Assembly: GCA_910585155.1 (NCBI GenBank)
Contig: CAJUEC010000007.1
Coordinates: forward strand, 1-64,000
From: an uncultured Oscillospiraceae bacterium
GTDB taxonomy: Bacteria; Bacillota; Clostridia; Oscillospirales; Oscillospiraceae
Reading direction: 5' to 3'
Length of the DNA stretch: 64,000 nt
Of this stretch, positions 6,852 to 15,957 are shown in pieces. A model generated the notes under the pieces. It ran no database searches and was not told the DNA's origin. It saw only the letters and a program-made list of their open reading frames with translations. The translations under genes were made by a program, and so were the position numbers. Position 1 is the first letter of the stretch. The number at the start of each line of letters is the position of its first letter.

Positions 6852-7766
6852 ATGGAATATGTACTGGTCACCCAGGGGCTGTCCAAGCATTACAAGGACT
6901 TCAAGGCCCTGGACAACCTCACCATGCACGTGCCCAAGGGCAGCATATACGGCTTTGTGGGCCGCAACGGCGCGGGCAAAACCACCCTGATCCGGCTCAT
7001 CTGCGGCCTTCAGGCCCCCACGTCCGGCGCCTACGCCCTCTACGGCGTGGACAGCGCCCAGCGGGACATCGCCAAGGTCCGCCGGAGGATGGGCGCGGTG
7101 GTGGAGACCCCCTCCATCTACCTGGACCTCACCGCCCAGGACAATTTGAAGGAGCAGTTCCGGGTGCTGGGCGTCCCCTCGGACGACGGCATCCCCGGCC
7201 TGCTCAAGCTGGTTGGCCTGGAGAACACCGGGAACAAGAAGGCCCGCAACTTCTCCCTGGGCATGAAGCAGCGGCTGGGCATCGCCGTGGCCCTGGCGGG
7301 GGACCCGGACTTTCTGGTGCTGGACGAGCCGGTGAACGGCCTGGACCCCCAGGGGATCATTGAGATCCGGGAGCTCATCCTCAAGCTGAACCAGGAGCGG
7401 CGCCTCACCGTGCTCATCTCCTCCCACATCCTGGACGAGCTGGCCAAGCTGGCCACCCACTACGGCTTCATCGACGGGGGGCGCATCGTCAAGGAGCTGT
7501 CCGCCCGGGAGCTGGAGGCCGCCTGCCGCAAGTGCCTGCGCATTGAGGTCACCGACACCCGCGCCCTGGCCCGGGTGCTGGACGGCATGGGGGTGGAGTA
7601 CAAGATCCTGTCCGACGGGCAGGCGGACGTATTCGCCCAGCTGAACATCTCCCAGCTGTCCAAGGCTTTGGACGCCGAGGGCTGCGAGCTGCTCAGCGCC
7701 CAAGAGCGGGACGAGAGCCTGGAGAGCTACTTCGTCAACCTGGTGGGAGGTGGCTCCCATGATTAA
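6852..7766 (+). CDS. ABC transporter ATP-binding protein (bacitracin/lantibiotic-type, BcrA-like)
   Basis: A 304-residue ATPase with Walker A GRNGAGKTT (37-45), signature NFSLGMKQ (133-140), Walker B FLVLDEP with the catalytic glutamate (154-160), D-loop NGLD and switch histidine in SSHIL. The C-terminal 90 residues form the extension found in BcrA/LanF-type ATPases. With the two following permeases it should form an exporter or membrane-protection transporter for a cell-envelope-active peptide. The start ATG 6852 follows AAGGAAACGGAGG. The stop overlaps the first permease gene by 8 bp. Confidence 0.93.
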   Translation: MEYVLVTQGLSKHYKDFKALDNLTMHVPKGSIYGFVGRNGAGKTTLIRLICGLQAPTSGAYALYGVDSAQRDIAKVRRRMGAVVETPSIYLDLTAQDNLKEQFRVLGVPSDDGIPGLLKLVGLENTGNKKARNFSLGMKQRLGIAVALAGDPDFLVLDEPVNGLDPQGIIEIRELILKLNQERRLTVLISSHILDELAKLATHYGFIDGGRIVKELSARELEAACRKCLRIEVTDTRALARVLDGMGVEYKILSDGQADVFAQLNISQLSKALDAEGCELLSAQERDESLESYFVNLVGGGSHD

Positions 7767-8589
7767 GCTGCTGGGCGCGAATCTTCTGCGGTTCAGAAAA
7801 AGCCATCTGTTCTGGGGGACGCTGGCCCTCAGCTTTGGCTTCGGGGTGTTCATGTGCGTCATACGGTTTCGGGAGCATCTGGATTACCACTTTGAGGTGT
7901 CGCTGAACTCCGTGTTTTTCGGCTATGCCATGGTGGCGGGCGTGATCTTGGCCGCGTTCATTCCCCTGTTCTTCGGCACCGAGTACAGCGACGGAGCCAT
8001 TCGAAACAAGCTCATCGTGGGCCACTCCCGCGCCGCCGTCTATTTTGCCAACCTGCTCACCAGCCTCGGGGCGGCTGTGTCCTTTTTCGCCGCCTACCTG
8101 CTGGCCTGTACCGTGGTGGGCGTTCCCCTCATCGGCGGCTTAGACCTGCCCGTCCCGGCCACGGCGGCCGCCTTGGGCGGCTCCCTGCTGATGGCGGCGG
8201 CGTACTGCGCCGTCTTCACCTTCGCCACCATGAACTGCTCCAAAAAGTCCGTCTCGGCTGTGGCGTGCCTGCTGGGGGTGTTCGCGCTGCTGTTCGCCGC
8301 CGTCTACCTCAACGGGCGGCTGGACGCGCCGGAATTTATCCAGGGCTACGAGATGAGCATAGGCGGGCAGGTTGTGTCCGCCAAGCCGGAGCCCAACCCC
8401 GCCTACCTCACCGGGATGAAGCGGGAGACCTACCAGTTTTTCTACGACCTGATGCCCACGGGCCAGGGCATTCAGTACAGCAACGTGAACTTTACCAATC
8501 CAGTGCGCCTGATGGGGCTGGCGGCGGCCCTGTTCGCCCTGTTCACCGGGGCGGGCGCGGCCCTGTTCCGGCGGAAGGATTTGAAGTAG
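7759..8589 (+). CDS. ABC-2 type permease, first of two paralogues
   Basis: A 276-residue membrane protein with about six helices: an N-terminal helix after LLGANLLRFRKSHLFWG, then a cytoplasmic motif EYSDGAIRNKLIVGHSRAAVY seen as its halves EYSDGAIRNK and LIVGHSRAAVY, and four later helices ending in FRRKDLK. This matches the BcrB-like ABC-2 permeases paired with BcrA-type ATPases. I start it at ATG 7759 (GGAGG 9 bases upstream) rather than the GTG at 7750 that overlaps the ribosome-binding site. It is closely related to the next gene; both begin with a LLRxRKSxLFWG-type sequence and end in ALFRRKDLK. Confidence 0.88.
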   Translation: MIKLLGANLLRFRKSHLFWGTLALSFGFGVFMCVIRFREHLDYHFEVSLNSVFFGYAMVAGVILAAFIPLFFGTEYSDGAIRNKLIVGHSRAAVYFANLLTSLGAAVSFFAAYLLACTVVGVPLIGGLDLPVPATAAALGGSLLMAAAYCAVFTFATMNCSKKSVSAVACLLGVFALLFAAVYLNGRLDAPEFIQGYEMSIGGQVVSAKPEPNPAYLTGMKRETYQFFYDLMPTGQGIQYSNVNFTNPVRLMGLAAALFALFTGAGAALFRRKDLK

Positions 8590-8598
8590 GTGGGCGGT

Positions 8599-9399
8599 AT
8601 GAGGAATCTGCTGGCGGCAAACCTTCTGCGGCTGAGGAAAAGCGTATTGTTCTGGGGCGCGCTGGCGTTCTGCCTCGGCGTCGGGGCCTTGATGTCCCTC
8701 CAGCTTTACCAGATGAACCAATATGAATACTTCCCGCTGGACGGAGCCTTTTTTACCTACCCCATATTCGTCTGTATCATCATCGCAGTGTTTATCCCCC
8801 TGTTTTTTGGCCGGGACTACAGCGACCACACCATCCGCCGCAAGGTGGCGGCGGGGCATCCCCGCGCAGCCATTTATGCCGCCAACCTGCTCACCGGTAC
8901 GGCGGTATCGCTCCTGCTCTGCGCGGCCTACATGGCGGTGGTGGCCGCGATTGGCATACCGCTGGTGGGGCCGGTTTCCATGGACCCGGGGCAGGCCGTG
9001 CTGATGGTATTGGGCTCGCTGGCGGCAATGGCGGCGTGCAGCGCCCTGTCTACACTTGTCTCAATGGCCTGCACCAGTAAATCCACCTCAGCGGTGGTCT
9101 GCATTCTGGGCGCATTCCTCCTGCTGATTGCCAGCATCTACCTGAGGAGCCGCTTGGACGCCCCCGAATTTTACGAGCTTCCGTGGGGGGAGGGTCTGGT
9201 TGAAAATCCCCAGTGCCTGAGCGGCACACAGCGGGCCGTGTGCGAATTTGTCTATAACCTGCTGCCGCCTTCCCAGGCCATCCAGTATGCCAGCCGGCAG
9301 GCGCAGAATTTAGGGCAGATGCCGCTGTATTCCCTGCTTGTCATCCTCCTGTCCACCGGGGCGGGCATCGCCCTGTTCCGCAGAAAAGATTTGAAGTAG
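8599..9399 (+). CDS. ABC-2 type permease, second of two paralogues
   Basis: A 266-residue paralogue of the preceding permease with the same layout: LLRLRKSVLFWGALAF at the N-terminus, DYSDHTIRRKVAAGHPRAA after the second helix, and the terminal ALFRRKDLK. The pair probably arose by tandem duplication and forms a heterodimer with the ATPase. It follows the first permease by 9 bp. Its third codon positions are less GC-rich than those of the first copy, consistent with separate evolution after duplication. Start ATG 8599 preferred over GTG 8590, which overlaps the ribosome-binding region. Confidence 0.87.
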   Translation: MRNLLAANLLRLRKSVLFWGALAFCLGVGALMSLQLYQMNQYEYFPLDGAFFTYPIFVCIIIAVFIPLFFGRDYSDHTIRRKVAAGHPRAAIYAANLLTGTAVSLLLCAAYMAVVAAIGIPLVGPVSMDPGQAVLMVLGSLAAMAACSALSTLVSMACTSKSTSAVVCILGAFLLLIASIYLRSRLDAPEFYELPWGEGLVENPQCLSGTQRAVCEFVYNLLPPSQAIQYASRQAQNLGQMPLYSLLVILLSTGAGIALFRRKDLK

Positions 9400-9436
9400 G
9401 GGCGGATATCATCCGCCCGCAAAGAGAGGTGGTTCC

Positions 9437-10357
9437 ATGCTCCCCTGGCTGATCTGCGCCGCGCTGGCCGCCCTGGCGCTGGTACTGCTCCTCCGCCTGT
9501 ACCTGCTCCAAACCAGCCTGGACGACATCGCCGGCCAGCTGGGGGACCGCCTGGCCTCCGACACCAACAACCCCATCTTCCTCCCCACCCGGGACCCCCA
9601 CGCCCGAAAGCTGGCGGCTGAGCTCAACGTCCAGCTCCGGGAGCTGCGCCGCCTGCGCCAGCGGTACGAAAACGGGGACCGGGAGCTGAAGGAGGCGGTG
9701 ACCAACGTCTCCCACGACCTGCGCACCCCCCTCACCGCCATCTGCGGCTATCTGGAGCTGCTGGACAAGGGGGACAAGACCCCGGACCAGGCCCGGTATC
9801 TGGCCCTCATGGCGGACCGGGCGGAGGCCATGCGCCAGCTCACCGGGGAGCTGCTGCGCTACTCGGTGTCCGCCAGCCTGGAGGATGAGCTTGCCCTGGA
9901 GCCGGTGGACCTGAACGGCGCGGTGGAGGAGGCGGTGGCCGCCCTCTACGGGGCGCTCATCGAGGGGGGCGTGGTCCCCTCCGTCTCCCTGCCCGGGGAG
10001 CGGGTGGTGCGCAGGCTGGACCGGGCGGCCCTGTCCCGGGTGCTGGGCAATCTGCTGTCCAACGCCCTGAAATACAGCGCAGGGGATTTGGAGGTGTCCC
10101 TGACCCCCGACGGGACCGTCACCCTGGCCAACGCCGCCCCGGGGCTGGACGAGGTCCAGGTGGGGCGGCTGTTCGACCGCTTTTACACCGTGGAGACGGG
10201 CCGCGGCTCCACCGGGCTGGGCCTGTCCATCGCCAAGGTCCTCACCGAGCGGATGGGCGGGACCATTGCCGCCCGGTATGAGAGCGGACGGCTGGCGATG
10301 GCCCTCCGCTTTCCGCCCCAGCCCCCGCCGGCGGCTGGATCGAACCTGTATTCATAA
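9437..10357 (+). CDS. sensor histidine kinase with a single N-terminal membrane helix
   Basis: A 306-residue kinase: one membrane helix (about 2-24) with almost no extracellular part, a DHp domain with VSHDLRTPLTAI (phospho-acceptor H93), and a HATPase domain with NLLSNALKYSAG (N box), FDRFY (F box) and GSTGLGLSIAKVL (G2 box). Lacking a sensory ectodomain, it probably senses through the adjacent transporter, as kinases of the Bce type do. Partner regulator: the gene at 6093. The last codons (NLYS and stop) come from a fold-back repeat that begins at 10342, so the native C-terminus was replaced or extended by the insertion. Confidence 0.92.
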   Translation: MLPWLICAALAALALVLLLRLYLLQTSLDDIAGQLGDRLASDTNNPIFLPTRDPHARKLAAELNVQLRELRRLRQRYENGDRELKEAVTNVSHDLRTPLTAICGYLELLDKGDKTPDQARYLALMADRAEAMRQLTGELLRYSVSASLEDELALEPVDLNGAVEEAVAALYGALIEGGVVPSVSLPGERVVRRLDRAALSRVLGNLLSNALKYSAGDLEVSLTPDGTVTLANAAPGLDEVQVGRLFDRFYTVETGRGSTGLGLSIAKVLTERMGGTIAARYESGRLAMALRFPPQPPPAAGSNLYS

Positions 10358-10408
10358 CCGAACACACCGGATGGCGGATGGATTTTCGGTTTTGAATACA
10401 GGTTCTTA
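10342..10408. repeat. 67-bp shortened fold-back element, subfamily B ends
   Basis: GAACCTGTATTCATAACCGAA at the left (given here as GAACCTGTATTCA + TAACCGAA) is the inverse of TTCGGTTTTGAATACAGGTTC at the right (TTCGGTTT + TGAATACAGGTTC). The ends match the 167-bp elements at 42074 and 51569, but the core is missing. It overlaps the kinase stop codon and abuts the next element at 10407. Confidence 0.8.
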
Positions 10409-10571
10409 GGGCTTGTTTGAAAAATGTCAACATACCCAATCGACGGGTCTTTTCCCGGCATACGGCGTTGATTTGACTTGAAATACACAAAGTATTTCTG
10501 CGTCAAATCGCCTTGCCTGACGAAAAAATCCCTCGCCGCTGGGCACATTGCCATTTTTCAAACAAGCCCTA
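10407..10571. mobile_element. 165-bp TA-bounded fold-back (MITE-like) element, subfamily A
   Basis: The element runs from TA (10407) to TA (10570). Left arm GGGCTTGTTTGAAAAATG pairs with right arm CATTTTTCAAACAAGCCC up to a small mismatch, and pairing continues to a central GAAATACACAAAGTATTTC tip. Related copies at 31068, 32333, 56509 and 60488. It carries no ORF of its own. Confidence 0.85.
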
Positions 10572-10639
10572 ACCTTTTCCACATAATGGCCGATATATGT
10601 ATTATAGTCTAGGGAATCTATGTGGAGGCGTGCACCATT

Positions 10640-11273
10640 ATGAATGTGGCGAGCTTTGCAAATCTCTTTTCCCAGAACAATGTGCTTCAGCAAAACCGCG
10701 CTGCCCAGCCAGATGAAGCGGGAGGATGTCGCCCTGCTGCTGGAACATACCAAGGCGGCCCGGGAGCAGTTCCTACAGCAGGGCGCGCAAGAGCTGAATC
10801 GGCTTTCCAGGGAGGGTCCCACGCCGAGGGAGTTCTTAGGGCGCGCATACTCCATGCTCACCGGGGATGCCAAAAACGCCCAGGACCATTCCCGCTGGGA
10901 GATTGACCCTGAAGCCAACGACATTTATGGGGAGATTGACCGCGCCCTGGCGTCTGCCCGCCGGACAACGTCCACCTTCCGCGATGGGGCCTCCAGCGTC
11001 CTGGCCGAGCTGAAGCGCCGGGGCTGCATACAGGCGGAAGAGGACTTTTCACTTGACGGCCAGGCATCCGCGGACCGCAGGCCTTCTCGGATGGCGCTGC
11101 TGGCCCAGGATATCTGTGATGGCATCCGGAGGGCGCTGCGCCAAAGCGCCGCAGAAAAGGGCGAGCCGCAGATCACCAGGTCCGGCCTGGAGGAATATGG
11201 GAATTTCGAGGCCAGCGGCATCGCCGCCCCGGCGCTGCTGGAGGACGGCGCCCCCTGCGCCGGGAAAAAATAG
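10640..11273 (+). CDS. hypothetical protein, probable frameshift near residue 23
   Basis: A GGAGG site at 10624-10628 fits ATG 10640, which starts MNVASFANLFSQNNVLQQNRAAQ, but this frame then loses coding character. The adjacent +1 frame, open from 10644, carries the convincing part: MKREDVALLLEHTKAAREQ, a long charged helical protein with SMLTGDAKNAQDHSRWEID and a C-terminal tail to 11273. The two parts meet around 10700-10715, so I read this as one gene with a one-base shift (total length 634 is not a multiple of three). If it is not shifted, translation would start at ATG 10713 without a clear ribosome-binding site. I do not recognise the family; no membrane segment or catalytic motif. A TATTAT -10-like box lies near 10600. 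Confidence 0.5.
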
Positions 11274-11319
11274 TGGCCTCACCCCTTTCCTTTTCCTCCC
11301 TTTCTGCCGATATATAAGG

Positions 11320-11436
11320 TAAAGGAACCTCTGAATAAATCGGCAAGAGCGATTTGCGAGAGATTTTTCGCTGTTGGGGTCCCCCCTTTGGGTTTGCATC
11401 GACGAAGGCGGGATTTCCCAGGAATAGAGGTTCCTA
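11320..11436. repeat. 117-bp fold-back element, subfamily C
   Basis: TA-bounded; AAGGAACCTCTGAATA at the left faces AATAGAGGTTCC at the right. The left part (AATCGGCAAGAGCGATTTGC, then GAGAGATTTTTCGC) matches the element at 40622. The centre is shorter than in the 165-bp copies. Confidence 0.7.
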
Positions 11437-11461
11437 AAGAGATGGGAAGGGGGGAATGCCC

Positions 11462-12193
11462 ATGGGCGTTCAGCCTGTGGCCGGCGTGGGCCGGGAGGAG
11501 CAGAGCGAGGAAAAGCAGTATGAGCTGCTGGCCCAGTCCTTGAAAAAGCAGGAGGAGAGCCGCACCTCCCTCACCGAGATGATCCAGGACGCCAAGGAGA
11601 AGGCCGACGCCCAGCGGGAGAAGTTCAAGCTGGCCAAGGCCACCCCCCGGTATGGAGACGCCCCGCTGGAGGCCTACGCCCGGCTGAGCCGGGCCCGCAC
11701 CCAGGCCCAGGTCAGCTCCGCCGCGGGGTACGCCCGCCGCCGCCTGGTCCAGCTCCAGGCCGCCCAGCGCTCCGACCCGGACCACGCCGACCAGATCCGC
11801 GCCGCCGTAAACCAGCTGAAAAAGGCGGTGGGCCGGGCCAACAAAAAAAAGCTGGAGCTCACCCGGGAGCAGCTGGCCCGGGCCCGGCAGAAGCGGATGG
11901 CCCGGGAGAACAAGCGCCGGGAGGAGCAGCGCATCAAGCAGGAGCTGCGCCGGGCCCAGTCCATGCGGGCCGTGCGGGAGGCGGGCTACCTCCGGGAGAC
12001 GGACGTGGCCAACCGCCAGGCGGACCAGCTCACCGCCACCAAAATGGAGCTGCGGGCCCAGGCGGAGCAGCTGGGGTCCTCCGTCCACCCGTCGGTGGAC
12101 GCCGCGCTCCAGGGCTATTGCGCGGGCGCTCAGCTGGCGGCCGCGGACGTATCCGCCCCCATGGAGGCCCCCCAGGTAAACGTGCAGGCATAA
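11462..12193 (+). CDS. hypothetical coiled-coil protein
   Basis: A 243-residue, highly charged protein predicted to be almost entirely helical: repeated heptad-like stretches rich in K, R, E, Q and A (KKQEESRTSLTEMIQDAKEK, RANKKKLELTREQLARAR, RMARENKRREEQRIKQELRR). There is no signal peptide, membrane segment or known domain that I recognise. An AAGGGGGG site sits about 8 bases before ATG 11462 (an ATG at 11456 is too close to it). It follows the other hypothetical gene, separated by the fold-back element at 11320, and the pair may belong together. Function unknown. Confidence 0.72.
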   Translation: MGVQPVAGVGREEQSEEKQYELLAQSLKKQEESRTSLTEMIQDAKEKADAQREKFKLAKATPRYGDAPLEAYARLSRARTQAQVSSAAGYARRRLVQLQAAQRSDPDHADQIRAAVNQLKKAVGRANKKKLELTREQLARARQKRMARENKRREEQRIKQELRRAQSMRAVREAGYLRETDVANRQADQLTATKMELRAQAEQLGSSVHPSVDAALQGYCAGAQLAAADVSAPMEAPQVNVQA

Positions 12194-12196
12194 TTG

Positions 12197-12229
12197 AACC
12201 GCCCGCCGCGTATGCGGCGGGCGGTTTTC
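12197..12229 (+). terminator. intrinsic terminator after the coiled-coil gene
   Basis: AACCGCCCGCCGC / GCGGCGGGCGGTT with a GTAT loop, followed by TTTTCT. Lies 4 bp after the stop codon. Confidence 0.88.
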
Positions 12230-12262
12230 TGCCCCTCCCGGGGCGTTATCTCTTCAATTCCT

Positions 12263-14092
12263 CTATGCCCCCAGCACCTTGGCCGCGTTTTCCTCGGCGA
12301 ACTGCCTGCTGTACAGGTCGTGGTAGTAGCCGTGGGCCCGCAGCAGGGATTGGTGGGTGCCCCGCTCCACGATCTTTCCGTCCCGGACCACCAGGATCAT
12401 ATCCGCCTTGCGGATGGTGGACAGCCGGTGGGCGATGAGGAAGGAGGTGCGGTCCCGCAGCAGGTGGTCGATGGCGTTTTGGATGTCCTGCTCCGTCTGG
12501 GTGTCAATGGAGGAGGTAGCCTCGTCCAGCACGAAGATGCGGGGGTCGGCCAGCACCGCCCGGGCGAAGGAGATCAGCTGCTTCTCGCCGGTGGAAAGGC
12601 GGTCTCCCTCCTCGCCCACGTCGCTGTCCCAGCCCTGCTCCAGCTTGGCCGCCACCTTGTCCGCCGACACCGCCCGGGCCGCCGCCTCCACCTCCCCGTC
12701 GGTGGCGTCCAGCCGGCCATAGCGGATGTTCTCCCGGACGGAGCCGGAGAACAGGTGGGGGCTTTGCAGCACGTAGCCGATGTTGGAGTGGAGCCACAGC
12801 TGGCTGCGCTCCCGGTAGTCCCGGCCGTCGATGAGAATCTGGCCCTGGGTGGGCTCGAAGAACCGGCAGGCCAGGTTCACCAGGGTGGACTTGCCCGCCC
12901 CCGTCTCCCCCACGATGGCCACCGTGGTCCCCGCGGGGATTTTCAGGTCAAAGTGCTCCAGCACGTTGTCCCCGCCGTCGGGATAGCGGAAGGTCACGTC
13001 CCGGAACTCGATCTCACCCTTCAGCGGCTCCCAGTTCTCCCGCTTGGGGTCGAAGCTGTCGCCGTACTTCTCCACCACCTGGGGGGTGTCGGTGACCTGG
13101 GGCCTCTCGTCCAGCAGGCCGGTGACCCGCTCAATGGACGCCTGGACGGCGATAAACTCCGCCAGGTTGGCGGTGAGGTTCTGGATGGGCTCAAAAATGT
13201 TCATGGCGTAGGTGATGAAGGCGGACAGGGTGGCGATCTCCAGCGCCTGCTCCTCCACCAGCCAGCCCCCCCGCAGCAGCACGATGGCCACCGTCAGGGT
13301 GGAGAAAAACAGGGTCACGGGGATATACACCGCGTTGAGCCGGGCCGCCCGGACGGCGGAGCGGTTCATCTCGCCGGTGAGCTCCCGGAAGCTGCGGATG
13401 CTCTGGTCCTCGATGACCAGGGTCTTGGAGGTCTTGGCGCCGGTGATGCCCTCGTTGAACGCGCCGGTGATCTTGGAGTTGATCTTGCGCACCTTCCGGG
13501 TCCAGTGGAGGATGCGGGGTTGGAAGTACCCGGTGAGGGCGGCCACAAAGGGCACCACCAGGATGACCACCAGGGCCAGCTGCCAGTTGAGCAGCAGCAT
13601 GGCGGCAAAGGAGCCCGTCACATAGAACAGCGCGTCGGCGATGTCCATCAGCCCCCAGGCGATGTTGCCGGCGATGCGGTTGGTGTCGTTGGTCACCCGG
13701 GTGAGGAGGTAGCCCACGGGGGTGACGTTGTAAAAGGACAGGGAGAGGGTCTGCAAATGCCGGAACAGGTCCCGGCGCAGGTCCCGGCCCAGGTACATCT
13801 CAATGCGCATGGACTGCCGGGTGCCCCCCACCACCGTCAGGCTCATCAGGACGATGACCGCCCCGTAGGCCAGCGCGAAGGGGGCCAGCCCCTCCAGGGT
13901 GCCCGTCTCGATGAAGCTTCCAATGGCGTAGCGCTGAAACAGGGGCAGGCACACGTCGATCAGGTTGCCCGCGGCGCTGAAGGCGATCATGGCGGCCATG
14001 TGTCCCCGGTAGTGGGCCAGGATGGGCAGCAGACGCCTCCAGATGGACCAGTCAAAGGCCTGGGTGTATTCTTTTTCGTCAAAGGCGGCCAT
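12263..14092 (-). CDS. ABC multidrug exporter half-transporter, catalytic-site Walker B partner (BmrD/TM288-like)
   Basis: A 609-residue type IV exporter half: six-helix membrane domain (about 25-330) then ATPase domain with Walker A GETGAGKST, Walker B IFVLDEATSSID with a canonical glutamate, and switch histidine in IAHRLSTI. Its signature is LSTGEKQ instead of LSGGQ. In heterodimeric exporters one subunit has a normal Walker B and an altered signature and the other the reverse; this gene and the next show exactly that pattern. Substrates of such pairs are hydrophobic drugs or lipids. Start at 14092 overlaps the partner's stop (TAATG), with GGAGGCG upstream. Confidence 0.93.
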   Translation of the reverse strand: MAAFDEKEYTQAFDWSIWRRLLPILAHYRGHMAAMIAFSAAGNLIDVCLPLFQRYAIGSFIETGTLEGLAPFALAYGAVIVLMSLTVVGGTRQSMRIEMYLGRDLRRDLFRHLQTLSLSFYNVTPVGYLLTRVTNDTNRIAGNIAWGLMDIADALFYVTGSFAAMLLLNWQLALVVILVVPFVAALTGYFQPRILHWTRKVRKINSKITGAFNEGITGAKTSKTLVIEDQSIRSFRELTGEMNRSAVRAARLNAVYIPVTLFFSTLTVAIVLLRGGWLVEEQALEIATLSAFITYAMNIFEPIQNLTANLAEFIAVQASIERVTGLLDERPQVTDTPQVVEKYGDSFDPKRENWEPLKGEIEFRDVTFRYPDGGDNVLEHFDLKIPAGTTVAIVGETGAGKSTLVNLACRFFEPTQGQILIDGRDYRERSQLWLHSNIGYVLQSPHLFSGSVRENIRYGRLDATDGEVEAAARAVSADKVAAKLEQGWDSDVGEEGDRLSTGEKQLISFARAVLADPRIFVLDEATSSIDTQTEQDIQNAIDHLLRDRTSFLIAHRLSTIRKADMILVVRDGKIVERGTHQSLLRAHGYYHDLYSRQFAEENAAKVLGA

Positions 14093-15933
14093 TACGCCTC
14101 CCCTCCCTTCTGGATGAGCGCCCGGTCGTCGCTGCTCATCTGGATGTCATAAATTTCCTTGTAGATGCCGGGGCGGGAGATGAGCTCGGCATGGGTGCCG
14201 AGGTCCGCCGCCCGGCCCCCGTCCAGCACCAGGATGCGGTCGGCCTGCATCAGGGTGGTCACCCGGTGGGAGATGAGGATGACGGTGGACTGGGCCATCC
14301 GCTCCTTCAGGGCGGCGCGTATTTTCGCGTCGGTCTCCGCGTCCACGGCGGAGAGGGAGTCGTCGAACACCATCACCGGCGCGTTTTGCAGCAGCATCCG
14401 GGCGATGGCCACCCGCTGCTTCTGCCCGCCGGACAGGGTGACCCCCCGCTCCCCCACCACGGTGTCGTAGCCCTGGGGCAGGTCGGCGATGGCCTCATCC
14501 ACGCAGGCGATCTGGGTGCAGGCGCGCAGCTCCTCCTGGGTGGCGTCCGGCCGGGTGGCGGCGATGTTCTCCCGGATGGTCTGGGAGAAGAGGAAGGGCT
14601 CCTGGAGCACCAGACCCACCTGGCGGCGCAGGTCCCCCCGGCTGATGTCCCGGATGTCCACCCCGCCCACGGTGATGGTCCCCTGCCCCTCCTCCAGGTC
14701 ATAGAGGCGGTCCAGCAGGTGGACCAAGGTGGACTTGCCCGACCCGGTGCCCCCCAGGATGGCGAAGGTGGACCCCCAGGGGATGGTAAAGGACACGTCC
14801 CGGAGCACCTCCTGCCCCTCATAGCCGAAGGTGACATGGTCGAACACGATGTCCCCGGCCAGCCTCGCGGGGCGGGCGGAGGGGCGGTCGGCCTCCTCGG
14901 CGGCCCTGAGGATGTAGCCCACCCGGTCCATGGACACCCCGGCCTTGCTCATCTCGGACAGCACCCGGCCCAGGGAGCGCACCGGCCAGGCCATGGCGCT
15001 GTTGTAGATGACGAAGGCCTGGAACTCCCCCAGGGAGATGGCGCCGTCCACCGCCGCCGCCGTCCCGGCCACCACCACCGCCATGATCTGGAGGCACACC
15101 AGCAGCACACCGGAGGCCCAGTACACGCTGAGCACCCGGCCCAGCTCCACCCAGAGGCTGGAGAAGCGGTCGTTCTTCCGGCCAAAGCGGTCGATCTCAA
15201 ACTTTTCCCGGCCAAAGGCCCGCACCACCCGCACGCCGGTGAGATTCTCCTGGGCGCAGGTGGTCAGCTCCCCCTCCGCCTCGTCGGCCACCTTGAAGCG
15301 GGAGGATATCTTGCCGTAAAACACCCCGGAGGCCAGCCCGGTCACCGGGATGAAGGCCAGGGGGATCAGGGCCAGCTTCCAGTTCATCGCCAGCATGATG
15401 CCGGTGTACAGCGCGATGAGGAACACCGTGCGCACCACCTCCATCAGCTGGTTGCAGACGAAGGTGCGGATGACCTCCACGTCGGAGGTGCACCGCTGGA
15501 TCACGTCGCCGGTGGCGTGGGCGGTGTGCCAGTCGAAGCTGAGGCGCATGATGTGGCTGTACAGGTTGTCTCTCAGCTTTTTCACAAAGCCCTCGGAGCC
15601 CTTCGCCAGGTTAATCCGCATCCCGAAGATACACAGCCCCCGCACCGCCGCCGCCAGCACCACCGCCCCCGCCGCCGTCCACAGGGCCCGGTAGGGGTCC
15701 GCCCGGAGCTGCTCCAGGGGCAGCAGCGCCTGGACCACGCCGGGCAGGTCGGGCTCCTTGGTCCCCAGCACCGAGTCTACGGTGACGCCGATAATCTGGG
15801 GCACCAGGGCGTTGCAGGCGGTGTTCATGTACGCCAGCAGGATGGCCCCCAGGAAAAAGCCCCAGCAGCCCTCCAGGTGCCGGAGGACCAGCGCTATTTT
15901 CTCCCGTCGGGAGAGCTTTCCGTGTGTTTCCAT
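14092..15933 (-). CDS. ABC multidrug exporter half-transporter, degenerate-site partner (BmrC/TM287-like)
   Basis: A 613-residue type IV exporter half: six-helix membrane domain, Walker A GGTGSGKST, canonical signature LSGGQKQ, and Walker B VMVFDDSLSAVD in which aspartate replaces the catalytic glutamate. That substitution marks the degenerate ATP site of heterodimeric exporters such as TM287/288 and BmrCD. It pairs with the gene at 12263. The start at ATG 15933 has GGGAAAGGAG upstream; a longer frame to 16092 would run through the leader terminator. Expression is probably controlled by the leader ORF and terminator at 15958-16111. Confidence 0.93.
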   Translation of the reverse strand: METHGKLSRREKIALVLRHLEGCWGFFLGAILLAYMNTACNALVPQIIGVTVDSVLGTKEPDLPGVVQALLPLEQLRADPYRALWTAAGAVVLAAAVRGLCIFGMRINLAKGSEGFVKKLRDNLYSHIMRLSFDWHTAHATGDVIQRCTSDVEVIRTFVCNQLMEVVRTVFLIALYTGIMLAMNWKLALIPLAFIPVTGLASGVFYGKISSRFKVADEAEGELTTCAQENLTGVRVVRAFGREKFEIDRFGRKNDRFSSLWVELGRVLSVYWASGVLLVCLQIMAVVVAGTAAAVDGAISLGEFQAFVIYNSAMAWPVRSLGRVLSEMSKAGVSMDRVGYILRAAEEADRPSARPARLAGDIVFDHVTFGYEGQEVLRDVSFTIPWGSTFAILGGTGSGKSTLVHLLDRLYDLEEGQGTITVGGVDIRDISRGDLRRQVGLVLQEPFLFSQTIRENIAATRPDATQEELRACTQIACVDEAIADLPQGYDTVVGERGVTLSGGQKQRVAIARMLLQNAPVMVFDDSLSAVDAETDAKIRAALKERMAQSTVILISHRVTTLMQADRILVLDGGRAADLGTHAELISRPGIYKEIYDIQMSSDDRALIQKGGEA

Positions 15934-15957
15934 ATCTTCTCCTTTCCCAAATGAGCG

